This document shows positions 32,446 through 45,949 of a DNA stretch of 64,000 nucleotides, piece by piece; position 1 is the first letter of the stretch; each line of letters begins with the position of its first letter. The stretch is taken from positions 2,113,001 through 2,177,000 of the forward strand of contig OZ020624.1 in assembly GCA_963971575.1 (NCBI GenBank), read 5' to 3'. The translations under genes and the position numbers were made by a program. Source of the stretch: Liopterus haemorrhoidalis. Its lineage: Eukaryota > Arthropoda > Insecta > Coleoptera > Dytiscidae. The notes under the pieces were generated by a model. That model worked only from the letters and a program-made list of their open reading frames with translations, was not told the origin of the DNA and searched no databases.

Positions 32446-35351
32446 CATCGCACAGGTATATAATAAAAATAAATAATTATTGTTTATTATAATTACAATG
32501 TTTATTTTTTTATTTATATGATAAAAATTTGTAATGCAATTAATTTTTTTTTTCTTTGAACCGCTCTCCCCCCGCGTCATGTATCTTCAATTTAAATTTT
32601 TTAAATGGGAGATATGGGTTTAAAATAAGCCTTGCGCATATCGTTTTTGTTACGTCACAGCGTCATTTAATATGGCTGCTGATAAAATTTCACGCATTTT
32701 CTTTGCTGAATATTTTGGTAAAAAATCATTGGAAAATAGTGCAAAAAAAGTGAAATTTGAAGTAAAGATGATTAATAAATAATTTGAAAGGGCACTGAAA
32801 TAAAAATTTGAACAATTTAAATAATAATTATTGAGAAATTCGAGAAAAATATATTTGAATATCGCAGATATACCTGTTGATTGCTTTTGGAAATAAAAAA
32901 AATAGGTGAGTGTTCATATATTTTAAAATATTAGGCCTTAATATTGAAAATTTTTGATATTTTTAGTATATTTGGAAATTTTGTATGTTTCTTTGTTATA
33001 TTTTATTAATTTCTGCGTTGCAAAATTCGAGGTCAGGAATTAGCTCATCGAATTATAAAGATAAGGAATAAAAGTCATTAGTGAACTTAACATAGAATTA
33101 TTCAATTTAGTAAATGCAGGTGTTTATTTAATAAATTTAATTTTAAAGATAATATATTGGACAAAATTATTGCAACAAATTTTGTGTTTATATTTATATT
33201 ATAACCATGGAATAAATCTATTATTGTTTTAAATTAATTTTTTGTTTATTTCTAGACTCATTTTCTGTGAGAATGAATTTACCGGCGTTTGCCTACAATA
33301 TCAGCAAGTGCCGTGCCGCTTTCCGCCAACATATCAGACGCTCGGACCCAATTTAAAATGCGGTTTTCAAAAGAAAGGATAATTTTCGGTAAGTTTAAAA
33401 TTTTTTTCAGTTCATTATTGTTATGTAAACTAATATATTTTTATTTTAATTAATTTAATGTTTATAGTACATTAAAATATTGGGTTATTTGTTTTTGTAC
33501 TTTTTTGTCAGCTAATATTTTACTAATGCATTTTCACAATACAAGTAATTCATTAGTATTTAAAATATTTCATTGGCTCTAAGAATAGCTTTATTAAATG
33601 CTTGTACGTCTCCAATAGAATTTATTTAACTGTCTGTTCATGCTTGTTTCCATTTCTTCAGTTATTATCTTCATAGAGAACTCTGTAGAAACTAATGTGT
33701 TAAATTTTGACTGTTGACTTTATTGGATTTTTTTTAAATGTAATGTATTTGTTTCAGGAATAATTGCCACAAATATCCGCGCCTTAATGGGGGGGTTTTT
33801 GTTGTCTCTAAGTGGAGACTGCGGAAACCATCTCCGTGGTGGCATTTGGTGATAAATTAAAAATATTCTTGTCATGGGGTTGCGTTTTCTCTCGTGGATT
33901 ATTGGAAGTATACTTATTTTCTGGAAGTGATTTTACCGGAGATTGTACACGATATCGGCAAGTGTCCGGCCGGTTTCCGCCAACATATCGGACGCTCGGA
34001 CCCAACTTACAATGCAGTTTTCAAAAGGAAGGATAATTTTCGGTAAGTTTTAAGATTTTTCAATTCAGTATTGTTATTCATTCAATTACAGTAGGAGCTC
34101 GGTTATGTGAACTAATATTATTCATGGCTACAAGGAAAATTTTAATTTAATTTGATTTAAGAACAACTCCACGTTTCAAAATCCAGTACCGCCTTGTAAA
34201 ATAAATTATTATTATTTTTTTAATGTATGGTATTTGTTTCAGGAGTAATTGGGCGCAAATTTCAGCGCCCAGGAAGGAGGCGTTTGCTGTCCCCAAGTCG
34301 AAACTGTGGAAACCATCTCCATGGTGGCATTCGGTGATAAATTAAAAATATCTTTGTCATGGGGTTGCGTTTTCTCTCGTGGAGTATTGGGTTGCGGATG
34401 GAGTCGGTGCGGATTAGTAATAATTTAGCCTCGGTTGGGATTTGAATGCACACCATAGAGATTGTTTCTGCAGCCTCTATGACAACGGTGAGGGGGGGGG
34501 GGGGAGAGGTTCCAGTATGGACCGAAAGTCCGGATCGATGGAGTACGGAGTACACAATTCTTCAGAGACTTGCAGACACCAAGTTGCCTCTACACTGAGA
34601 TGAGAATTGTATGTATGTACACCAGAATAAAAGTATATTAACTCATAACAACTTTAAAGAAAAGAAAATTGAAGAACAAATCCTAGTACCATACATGGAT
34701 TTAATGTTATTAATACAATATTTATAATACCAATAAAAATAGAAAATAGCATTTCAAAGAATACTTAAGACCGTATGTCTTTCAATAAAAAAGTAATTTT
34801 ATGAAAAATGTGAGTTAATACACTTTTATTCTGAAGTACCTACTTATATTTAAGGCAATGAAACTTTTAATTTTAAGGAGATTATTTCTGATTTCAACGT
34901 AAAATATTTTCAATTTCTTTTAAACAAGATTCATCCAATATGGATATTTTTGCTTTATTCAGAGAGTGACCGATGCGGTTTAATCTTTTTGGATTTGTTT
35001 TCAAATCGATGAATAAGTCTAATCCGTTTAAATATTAAATATTTGTCCAAAACCTGAAAAAATAATATACTTTGTTTTTTAAATTTAAAATTAGTCTGGA
35101 AACTAATCATTCTGTGAAATTTTTTAGCAATTTAGTTGGATAAAATTTTATGCGCACAGCAACAGCGCTTTTTTTAAATTAAAAATTAGTTTGGAAGGTA
35201 ATAGCCTTTTTTTAAATTTAAAATTAATTTAGAATCAAATCATTCGTATCGATTTTTTTTAAAAATGCATTTGAATAAAATATTTGGCACACAACAACGA
35301 TAGTTATTTGCGCTTTTTTTAAATTAATAATTAGTTTGGAAGATAATATCC

Positions 35352-35403
35352 TTTTTAGGGTTTTGTAGGTATGACCAAAAAAACCTTATACCGTCATTTT
35401 GTC

Positions 35404-35439
<36 letters not shown>

Positions 35440-36339
35440 GTCTGTCTGTCTGTCTGTCTGGTAAAAATTGTAGCCAAACGGCTAAACCTAGAGAGTTGAA
35501 ATTTGGCATGCTTATACAACTCTTTGACCCGCACATAGGTATCAAATAAAAGCCCTTAGTACGTGGATTAACGATCAAAATTTTATTTTTGCAAAATAAA
35601 TTATTATGATGCGATTTTTGCCAAAATTGTGCAAAAAAATTTTTGTCCCACACCCTGTAGCCCAGATGGTTTAAACTAAAAATCTGAAAAAATTCTAAGT
35701 AATGTACATTGGTGTGAACCGGAATAGTACAACAGGAATTTTTGATCAGATTATGTTTTCGGAAAATAACGCATTTTTTGTGTTTTTAACTAAAATATGT
35801 TAACTATTTAATACGTTGTGTAACATACCAGATCAGTAGCTCTCGTGGCGTGGTTGGATTTGTCGTACGCTTAATAATATAACTTAACTTGCAAACTAGG
35901 GTTCGAATCCTGTTGATTTTATTTTTTGTTTTTGTTTTGCATTATTATTTTGTTTAAATTATTTTGCTTAAATTCTAGTTATATTTGGTAAATGTTGCAT
36001 TTAATTTTTAAAAGGGTAAATTTAATAACCAGTGGAAAGTGTTGAAATTATAATTTAATTCTATGTTTGACGAAATCAAAGGGCGGGACTTATGATGTAA
36101 GTAACCAATGGAAGCCATAGGTGCAATTTACAAAATCTTAATGAACTTTGCTGTATTAAAAAAAATACTGCATATATTTAGAAACTTAAATAATGGTATT
36201 AGGCATTCGAATTAAAATTCATAAAAAAATATTTTGACATAAAATTTGTTTTGGCATACCAAATAATCATCGTTCAGTTACTAAATACCTGCAAAACCCA
36301 GAAATGTGTGAAAATTCACACTTCACATCAATTTTTTTT
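35352..36339 (+). mobile_element. HINE-B copy 4 inside the left arm
   Basis: It runs from 'ctttttagggttttgtaggt' to 'cacttcacatcaattt', with a long GTCT tract at 35405-35460. A tRNA-like piece at 35828-35915 has 'tggcgtggttgg' (box A-like) and 'agggttcgaatcctg' (box B). The right arm has no copy at the mirrored place, so it inserted after the arms formed. Confidence 0.82.
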
Positions 36340-36732
36340 ATTTTAAATCAATTTGGAAACTAATCAATCGTAACGAAATTTAATAGTAAATTATATTAAT
36401 AAAATGTTTGGAGTTTTTAAACTATTTGCCCTTTTTTTTTAATCAATAATTAGTTCGGGAAGATAATAATATCCATTTTATTTAATTTATAGTTAATTTG
36501 GAAACTAATCATTTATACCATATTTTTTTTTAATTTAAAAGTATTCTGAAACCAATATAAGATACAAACTGTTTGGATGTTTCCGATTTGTCTGGAAACT
36601 GATCTGTTGTCTAATTTTTTTGAAATTTAATATTAGGAAATTAATGGACAATATAACTGATGAACTGATAAAATTGAAATTATTTCACGACTTACAATGT
36701 TTCTTTTCTGAATGATTTTGTAAATTTTATTT

Positions 36733-36925
36733 AACTGGAGGTACTGCGGTTGTCTGTGGAGCATAGGAGTCGGGTTCAATCTCCAGACACCACTACAAAA
36801 TTAACATTCCACACTCCTGTGCACTCAGCTCAGGGGCCGACTCAGCCCTCGTTTCATAATTAAATTTAGTGTTTATACAGAGATAATTGGACCAGAAACG
36901 TCACTTAGGCGTTGGGTACCTATTA
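36733..36925 (+). mobile_element. SINE-like element shared by both arms (left copy)
   Basis: A tRNA-like head ('aggtactgcggttgtctgt', 'gtcgggttcaatctcc') is followed by a body with 'ttccacactcctgtgcactc' and 'ctcagccctcgtttcataat'. It ends near 'gcgttgggtacctattattt'. The mirrored copy is at 46943-47122. Confidence 0.65.
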
Positions 36926-37079
36926 TTTGTTTATTATTTATTTAATTATTTGATAATTTAATATTTGTATTGAACATTTAAATATTTACAGTATAGTAGT
37001 TGAATATATTTCCTGTGTAGGGTGTAAGGGCCCTATTTACCAGGTTTGGGCCCACCTGGTAAATGTTTACACCTTACCT

Positions 37080-37990
37080 TTAAATTTTTATAAAGTAAAT
37101 TTTTTTCATATTTAAATATTGCATGGAATATTATCAAAAAAATAAATAAATAATAAATATTATAAAATAAGTTGAATATTAGTAAGAAGAAAAAAAATTG
37201 AACATTGTAAGAAGTGAAGTAAAAAATATTTTAACAGTAAATTAATCTGCAAATATTTTGCAACATAAATAAATAAATAAAAAAAAATTGACAATAAATT
37301 TAGTAGGTAATTTTTTAAAAATAAAATTATGATTAGTTGACACATTAAATTAAAATATTTTGAATAAATAAAATTATTTTGATAGCAAATTAGGTATATA
37401 ATTAGTAATTTAATAAAAAAGAAAAAAAATCAAGTTTTGATTTAACGGAAAATTAATTTTAAATATTTTGAAAAAATTAAATTTTTTTGACAATAAATTA
37501 GTCGGTATTTTTTTTGAAAAATAAAATAAAGTTATGATTAGTTGACAAAAAAAAAAAATGTTTTGACCGGCGTAGCGTAGTGGTAACATATCTGCTCCGC
37601 GTTGCTAAGGTCTCGGGTTCGAATCCCGTTCAGGCATGGAATTTTTCACAAATAAGAATTAACCTGGCTAATTGCCAAAGCGCAAAAGCCATTAAAAAAA
37701 AAGATTTTGAAAAACATTTTTGTCAAAAAATTAGTCGGTAATTTTCTTGTAAAATAAAATTTATGATAAGTTGACAAAAAAAATATTTTGACAGTAAATT
37801 AATTAGTAATTTTTTTGAAATATAAATTCAAAAGATATAATTAGTTGACAGATTAATTTTAAACATTTAAAAAATAAATAAATAAATAGAATTATTTTGA
37901 CAATATTATTACAATTTAAATTATGATTAGTTGATAAAAAAATTATACATATTTTGTAAAATTATTATTAATAATTAGTATAATAAAATA
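37080..37990. repeat. AT-rich tandem repeat, about 115-bp period (left arm)
   Basis: Diverged units contain 'ttatgattagttgaca', 'aaaatattttg' and 'ttgacaataaattag'. The mirrored array is at 45950-46700. A SINE interrupts it at 37561-37716. Confidence 0.65.
37561..37716 (+). mobile_element. Short tRNA-derived SINE, left arm only
   Basis: The head has excellent internal promoter motifs: box A 'tagcgtagtggtaac' and box B 'gggttcgaatcccg', with a T-arm stem (CGGG/CCCG). A short body ends in 'gccattaaaaaaaaa'. TTTTGA occurs on both sides and may be the target duplication. No mirrored copy is seen in the right arm. Confidence 0.75.
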
Positions 37991-38334
37991 TTTAAAAGGA
38001 ATAATATATAAAAGAACTATATTTGAGAATATTTTAAGTTGAACTATTTGAAATGATCTCCTTTATTATTATAAAGCATTGTATTTATTTGTAATTTGTA
38101 AAAATTATGGTCTATGTAAAAACAAAAATGTATTTGTTGGTGTGGAGAGGCACTAAATAGATATTGTAAAAAAAATGTGAATGAAAAATAGAATGAATGA
38201 ATAAGAAACAAACAAAATGAATGTGGAAAAATAAATTTATGGAAAATGATCTGAGAAAATCAAGTGAAACTGAGCTGACTGTGGAGAAGAATGATTGGAA
38301 ATAACTGGAGAATGAAACACTTTGATGAATGTGC

Positions 38335-38745
38335 ATAGAAATGCATGGAAGAATATTTATTTTTCCATCCATTACCATCCTAGAGAGATGACTGTGGAAT
38401 AATAGACTGCGCTGAATGTGGGTAGAAATGCATGGAAGAATATTATTTATTTTTCCATCCATTACCATCCTAGAGAGATGACTGTGGAATGACAGACTGC
38501 GCTTAATGTGGGTAGAAATGCATGGAAGAATATTATTTATTTTTCCATCCATTACCATCCTAGAGAGATGACTGTGGAATGACAGACTGCGCTGAATGTG
38601 GATAGAAATGCATGGAAGAATATTATTTATTTTTCCATCCATTACCATCCTAGAGAGATGACTGTGGAATGACAGACTGCGCTTAATGTGGGTAGAAATG
38701 CATGGAAGAATATTATTTATTTTTCCATCCATTACTGTGTCCTTA
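38335..38745. repeat. 90-bp minisatellite, left arm
   Basis: 'tttttccatccattac' recurs at 38361, 38451, 38541, 38631 and 38721, exactly 90 bp apart. Because 90 is divisible by 3, a 206-codon frame stays open on the minus strand (38732-38112) with a 30-residue repeat ('MDGKINNILPCISTHI'). I treat it as non-coding. Confidence 0.88.
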
Positions 38746-38785
38746 TTCCTTTGTTAATATCCTCTGTATTTGAATTATTTTTAAT

Positions 38786-40129
38786 TGCTCATAGTGTCCC
38801 ATTTTCAAAAATTATTTTTGTAATTTTTTATATTTGTTAGTTTTTGAGAAATAGGGCTCTTTATAAAACTAGCTATAGCTTTTGCATCCATACCCCAAAA
38901 AAATTGTAAAAATTATCAGTAATAGACTAAAGCGTGCTCTTTTAATAAATTTAATACTAAATATTTTATATATTTAAGTTTTTAAAAATTTTTTGTTTAA
39001 ATAAACACATGTTTGATAAAATAGCTATAGCTCTTTTTGTAGTACCCCAAAAATTCTTAAAAAATCAGTATTTATAGAAAATGGTCCGGGCTTTTCAAGT
39101 ATTTTCAAAAAACTTATTTACCTTTTTTAGTTTTTGAGATACGGGGTCATTTACAAAAGGGTCGCTAGCTCTGAGAATGGTACCGCAAAAAAATTTAAAA
39201 AATTCAGACTTGTAGATTAAAAGGCACTTTTTTCAAAAATATTAAGAATTTTCTACTATCTCTTCTAGTTTTTGAAAATATGCATTTTTAAAATTACATA
39301 AAGTGGGGCACTAGAAAAATAACTGTAGTTCCTACACCCGTATCTCAAAAAATTTGAAAAATTCAGCAGTGATAGATTGAAATCTGCCCTTTTCAAAAAT
39401 GTATATATATTTTTTTTTTATTTTATAGTTTTTTAGAAAATAAACTTTTAGTGAACACATGTTTACAAAAAGAGCGGTAGTCATTTTTGTAGTACCCCAA
39501 AAAATCTGAAAAAATTACGATAAGCAAAACAAGGTTAGGGCTTTTTTTGCTTATATAATAATTTAGCATTTTTTTGGTATCTTTTTTGTATTTGGTATAT
39601 AATAAATTGTAAAAAATAGCCCCAGTCTAAGAATTGTGTACCAAAAAAAAGACTAAAAAATGATGAAGAGATTTTTGTTATCTTTTTCAATGCATTTTTT
39701 AATATAAAAAAAATGTGTTGAAATTAATATTTTCAAAAATTCTATTTTCTAAATTGTACATCAAATGTTCTCATCATTATATATATTTACAAATTGTACT
39801 CGATTTTATCAAATGTATATTTGTATTTTACATTTAAATATTAATAAAAATATAAAAATAATATTGTGTTTTCTTCGCAAAACCTACACCCATTATTATT
39901 TCAGAACAAGCTGGCAGTGAAAGTGTTTTTCTAAAAAATGTGTTTTCTTCTAACAACCTACGCCCCCTTTAATGTTTCAGGATACTGAAAAAATGGCTGA
40001 GAAAAGTAAGTATGTATGAGATATTTAAATAAAATATTTGGGACTTTATCACATTGGGAATCGCAATAATGAAAAAAAAAAAAATAAATTCTGGGTGTTG
40101 TTAAGCACTTTTTATATATCACAACCCTT
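38786..40129. repeat. Centre of the inverted repeat, diverged about 145-bp tandem units
   Basis: A 'tagtttttgagaaat'-like motif recurs at about 38850, 38985, 39133, 39266 and 39426. Each is followed by 'aaaa..tagctatagct..gtaccccaaaaa' variants. After about 39620 it degenerates into AT-rich DNA with two 'gttttcttc..aacctac' blocks. Non-coding. Confidence 0.6.
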
Positions 40130-43100
40130 GCGACTTTAAGGGTTAATTTTTTGTAGATAGGTACAGAAGGGTATAAATATTCTACAACCACTAAAGGAAC
40201 CCTGTAACCATGCTAGTTTTCGAGATATTAAATAAATAAAATTCACTATTCCTTAAAACAACCCCTATTCTGTGGCCATATAGCACCGATGAACAAAATT
40301 TCTTTATCGGCAAATTAATTTTAAGAGTTGAAATTAGGGGATGAAACTTGTAAGAGTATAATATGTGTTCTACTACCTCTTCTTTCAGCAATAACGTCCA
40401 CCATATTTTTTCGGAAAGTTTTGTTCGTAGAGACACTGTTTCACACAAAGTATCCGGCGATTTGGTACATACGTACTATAGGACCTTAGGACCCTACAGC
40501 CTAAATGGGAGCCCTACAACTCCTCTAGTTGTCGAGATATTAATGAAATAAAACAATTGTTTTGGTCTAATATGTGACGTCACTGAAAATTAAAAATTAA
40601 ATATCTCAAAAACCGTAAGGGTTGTAGGGAACCCTTGAAGGATAGAGGGTCTATAGGTCATGAAGTACCTACCTACCGAATACCAACCACCTAACTCTTA
40701 AAGGTTGTGAGATATAAAAAACACCTAATAACTTCCTACCCTTACAGGCTAGAGGGTTTAAACTCTAATAGATAATAGAATAGACCCTAATGAAGGTGCC
40801 TTCCAAATCTGGACGTCCTACCCCTTGTAGTTCACGAGATAATCCCTAAAAACCAATCGGTATCTTCTTGATTTGCTGCGAGCCTGATACCTAAAATTAA
40901 AATTTTAAAATTTTGAACAAAACCGTGTTTTTAGACGTGAAATGTTCCCCGATACATGGGGATAGTGTTATGGCATACAGGGCCACTAGAGCACATCATC
41001 CATGTCATCCCTTAGTTTCATCCCTTAATATCAACCCCTTGAATTTTTTTTAAGATAAATAAAAATTGATAATCGACGGTTTAAGGGCGCAAAATTCGGG
41101 GTGTATTACGACATAGTGAATTTTATTTTATTAATATCTCAGAACCTATAAGGGTTGTAGAGCACCCATTGCAGTAGTAGATACCCTATACCTTGAAATA
41201 GGTACCTGCCAAAAAGCAACCCTCTATCTTTTAAGGGATGCGTGTTATTAAGTGTTTTTTATATCTCGCAACCCTTAAGAGTTACGTAGTTGATTTTTGG
41301 TACATACGTACTATAGGACCTTAGGACCCTACAGCCTAAATGGAAGCCCTACAACCCTTCTAGTTGTCGAGATATTAATAAAATAAAACAATTATTTTGG
41401 TCTAATATGTGACGTCACTGAAAATTAAAAATTAAATATCTCAAAAACCGTAAGGGTTGTAAGGAACCCTTGAAGGGTAGAGGGTCTATAGGTCATGAAG
41501 TACCTACCTACCGAATACCAACCACCTAACTCTTAAGGGTTGTGAGATATAAAAAACACATAATAACTTCCTACCCTTAAAGGCTAGAGGGTTGAAACTC
41601 TAATAGATAATAGAATGAACCCTAATGAAGGTGCCTTCCAAATCTGGACGTCCTACCCCTTGTAGTTCACGAGATAATCCCTAAAAACCAATCGGTATCT
41701 TCTTGATTTGCTGCGAGCCTGATACCTAAAATAAAAAATTTAAAATTTTGAACAAAACCGTGTTTTTAGACGTGAAATGTTCCCCGATACATGGGGATAG
41801 TGTTATGGCATATAGGGCCACTAGAGCACATCATCAATGTTATCCCTTAGTTTCATCCCTTAAAATCAACCCCTTGAATTTTTTTTAAGATAAATAAAAA
41901 TTGATAATCGACGGTTTAAGGGCGCAAAATTCGGGGTGTATTACGACATAGTGAATTTTATTTTATTAATATCTCAGAACCTATAGGGGTTGTAGAGCAT
42001 CCATTGCAGTAGTAGATACCCTATACCTTGGAATAGGTACCTGCCAAAAAGCAACCCTCTATCTTTTAAGGGAGGCGTGTTATTAAGTGTTTTTTATATC
42101 TCGCAACCCTTAAGAGTTAGGTAGTTGATTTTTGGTACATACGTACTATAGGACCTTACGATCCTACAGCCTAAATGGGAGACCTACAACCCTTCTAATT
42201 GTCGAGATATTAATAAAATTAAACAATTATTTTGGTCTAATATGTGACGTCACTGAAAATTAAAAATTAAATATCGCAAAAACCGTAAGGGTTGTAGGGA
42301 ACCCTTGAAGGATAGAGGGTCTATAGATCATAAAGTACCTACCTACCGAATACCAACCACCTAACTCTTAAGGGTTGTGAGATATAAAAAACACTTAATA
42401 ACTTCCTACCCTTAAGGGAAATTTGCTTCTAGCGCCTCAGGGCTTCAGAATTTGGGGTTTTTAACGTGTTTTTTACCCCCCTTTTTACAACCCTACTCAA
42501 ATCCAAGACTCCGCATATTTTGCGGTGTGTAACCCCCCCCCCCACTCACATTTATGATTCGTTTTTTCTTTAACGTGAAATCGTGTTTCTTAGTTTTACG
42601 TGAAAACGTGTTTTTAGACGTGAAATGTTCCCCGATACATGGGGATAGTGTTATGGCATATAGGGCCACTAGAGCACATCATCAATGTCATCCCTTAGAT
42701 TCATCCCTTAATATCAACCCCTTGAATTTTTTTTAAGATAAATAAAAATTGATAATCGACGGTTTAAGGGCGCAAAATTCAGGGTGCATTACGACATAGT
42801 GAATTTTATTTTATTAATATCTCACAACCTATAAGGGTAGTAGAGCACCCATTGCAGTAGTAGATACCCTATACCTTGAAATAGGTACCTGCCAAAAAGC
42901 AACCCTCTATCTTTTAAAGGAGGCGTGTTATTAAGTGTTTTTTATATCTCGCAACCCTTAAGAGTTAGGTAGTTGATTTTTGGTACATACGTACTATAGG
43001 ACCTTAAGACCTTACAGCCTAAATTGGAGCCCTACAACCCTTCTAGTTGTCGAGATATTAATAAAATTAAACAATTATTTTGGTCTAATATGTGACGTCA

Positions 43101-44590
43101 CTGAAAATTAAAAATTAAATATCGCAAAAACCGTAAGGGTTGTAGGGAACCCTTGAAGGATAGAGGGTCTATAGATCATGAAGTACCTACCTACCGAATA
43201 CCAACCACCTAACTCTTAAGGGTTGTGAGATATAAAAAACACATAATAACTTCCTACCCTTAAAGGCTAGAGGGTTGAAACTCTAATAGATAATAGAATG
43301 AACCCTAATGAAGGTGCCTTCCAAATCTGGACGTCCTACCCCTTGTAGTTCACGAGATAATCCCTAAAAACCAATCGGTATCTTCTTGATTTGCTGCGAG
43401 CCTGATACCTAAAATTAAAATTTTAAAATTTTGAACAAAACCGTGTTTTTAGACGTGAAATGTTCCCCGATACATGGGGATAGTGTTATGGCATACAGGG
43501 CCACTAGAGCACATCATCCATGTCATCCCTTAGTTTCATCCCTTAATATCAACCCCTTGAATTTTTTTTAAGATAAATAAAAATTGATAATCGACGGTTT
43601 AAGGGCGCAAAATTCGGGGTGTATTACGACATAGTGAATTTTATTTTATTAATATCTCAGAACCTATAGGGGTTGTAGAGCACCCATTGCAGTAGTAGAT
43701 ACCCTATACCTTGAAATAGGTACCTGCCAAAAAGCAACCTTCTATCTTTTAAGGGAGGCGTGTTATTAAGTGTTTTTTATATCTCGCAACCCTTAAGAGT
43801 TAGGTAGTTGATTTTTGGTACATACGTACTATAGGACCTTACGACCCTACAGCCTAAATGGGAGACCTACAACCCTTCTAGTTGTCGAGATATTAATAAA
43901 ATTAAACAATTATTTTGGTCTAATATGTGACGTCACTGAAAATTAAAAATTAAATATCGCAAAAACCGTAAGGGTTGTAGGGAACCCTTGAAGGATAGAG
44001 GGTCTATAGATCATGAAGTACCTACCTACCGAATACCAACCACCTAACTCTTAAGGGTTGTGAGATATAAAAAACACTTAATAACTTCCTACCCTTAAGG
44101 GAAATTTGCTTCTAGCGCCTCAGGGCTTCAGAATTTGGGGTTTTTAACGTGTTTTTTACCCCCCTTTTTATAACCCTACTCAAATCCAAGACCCCGCACA
44201 TTTTGCGGTGTGTAACCCCCCCCCACTCACATTTATGATTCGTTTTTTTTTACGTGAAATCGTGTTTCTTAGTTTTACGTGAAAACGTGTTTTTAGACGT
44301 GAAATGTTCCCCGATACATGGGGATAGTGTTATGGCATATAGGGCCACTAGAGCACATCATCAATGTCATCCCTTAGATTCATCCCTTAATATCAACCCC
44401 TTGAATTATTTTTAAGATAAATAAAAATTGATAATCGACGGTTTACCGGCGCAAAATTCAGGGTGCATTACGACATAGTGAATTTTATTTTATTAATATC
44501 TCACAACCTATAAGGGTTGTGGAGCATCCATTGCAGTAGTAGATACCCTATACCTTGAAATAGGTACCTGCCAAAAAGCAACCCTCTAAT
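40130..44590. repeat. Higher-order tandem array, about 840-bp units
   Basis: 'gacgtgaaatgttccccga' occurs at 40934, 41769, 42617, 43452 and 44296 (steps 835, 848, 835, 844). Two unit types alternate after the first two. One carries 'aaaggctagagggttgaaac', the other 'gggaaatttgcttctagcgc'; the dimer period is about 1.68 kb. Every unit has 'gtgacgtcac' and several inverted 'aacccttaagagtt'-like subrepeats with GAGATAT cores about 100 bp apart. No coding frame. Confidence 0.9.
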
Positions 44591-45125
44591 TCTTAACTTT
44601 CATCTATGCACAAAATATACTCACCATATCAAGGGCTACTCCCTTTGCTCAACTAAATATACATTAATACTTACTCTCTTTACTTTCTCGTCATCTAAAA
44701 GATAAGTAAACAACCCTAGAAAGGATTTATTAGGTGGGTCGTTATTGAAATAATAATGCGGTTTATTTTATATATATTTATTAAAAATAATCCAAATACA
44801 TAGATTGTTAACAAAGAAATAAAGGTTCAGTCTTTCATTCCAAGGTCCTTCTCTCATCCACACATTCCTACACACATTCATTCTCTCGCGTAGTCTATAT
44901 ATATATTATACATACTCACCACTTCAAGGGCTACTCCCTTTGCTCAACTAATTATATACATTAATACTTACTCTTTACTTTCTCGTCATCTGAAAGATAA
45001 AAACCAACCCCAGAGAGGATTTATTAGGTGGGTATTTATCGAAATATTAATGCGGTTTATTTAATATTTATTTTTTTATTAAAAATGATGCAAATACAGA
45101 GGTTGTTAACAAAGAAATCAGGGTT
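44591..45125. repeat. Direct duplication, about 295 bp, at the inner edge of the right arm
   Basis: 'caagggctactccctttgct' occurs at about 44628 and 44924, and 'aggatttattaggtgggt' at about 44722 and 45017. The second copy's end ('aaatacagaggttgttaaca') pairs with the inner edge of the left arm (38750-38785). Confidence 0.75.
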
Positions 45126-45174
45126 CAGTCTTTCAAGGTCATTCTCTCATCCAAGCATTTATTTCCACATTCAA

Positions 45175-45640
45175 CGCGGTCTCTCGTTCCACAATTATTC
45201 TGGTTCGGATAGAAATGCATGGGAAAATAATAGTCTTCCATGCATTTCGTTCCACATTCAACGGTCTCTCGGTTCACAATTATTCTGATTCGAAAAGGAA
45301 TGCATGGGAAAGTAAATAATATTCTTCCATGCATTTGGTTTCATATTCAACGGTCTCTCGTTTCACAATTATTCTGATTCGAGAAGGAATACATGGGAAA
45401 ATAAATAATATTCTTCCATGCATTTCTTTCCACATTCAACGCAGTTACTCATTCTACAATCTATCTCAGATTTGAATAGGAATGCATGGGAAAATTATAT
45501 TCTTCCATACATTTCTTTCCAAATTCATCACAGTTTCCCATTCCACAATCAATCTCAGATTTGGATAAGAATGCATGGGAAAAAAACAATATTCTTCCAT
45601 TCATTCCTATCCACGTTCATCAAAGTCTTTCATTGTCCAG
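45175..45640. repeat. About 90-bp minisatellite, right arm
   Basis: Variants of 'cttccatgcatttc' recur at about 45236, 45325, 45414, 45502 and 45594. They are the inverted, more diverged counterpart of 38335-38745. Confidence 0.8.
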
Positions 45641-45949
45641 TCACGTCCAACCATTCTTCTCCACATTCAACTCAATTCCATTTATTTTCACTTGCTTTTT
45701 TTAATTTATTTCATCCATCTATTTTTCCACATTCATTCTTTCTCAATATTTTGGTTACAATCTTTATTTAGTGCCTCTCCACACCAACAAACACATTTTT
45801 ATTTTTTATAGAAACAATAATTTTTACAAAATATGATACAGAATACAAATCAATACAATGTCTTATAATAATAAGGGAGATGATTTCAAATATTCCAACT
45901 CAAAATATTCACAAATATTGTTCTATTATATATTATTCCTTTTAAATAT

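Larger units (their letters stand above)
32488..38785. repeat. Giant inverted repeat, left arm
   Basis: The arm pairs, in mirrored order, with 45070-51092. Clear pairs are 32551-32660 with 50935-51025 ('cgtttttgttacgtca'), 33250-33400 with 50180-50330, 33800-34110 with 49320-49680, 34560-34830 with 48050-48280, 36733-36925 with 46943-47122, 37015-37080 with 46785-46860, and 38112-38785 with 45070-45790. Within the arm, the 'ggaaaccatctccgtggtgg' block and the 'cggacgctcggacccaa' block each occur twice, about 500-650 bp apart. No credible gene. Confidence 0.85.

Noticed and set aside
37561..37640. Functional tRNA gene
   Set aside because: Box A and box B are good, but the acceptor stem does not pair well, and a short A-rich tail follows, as in a SINE.
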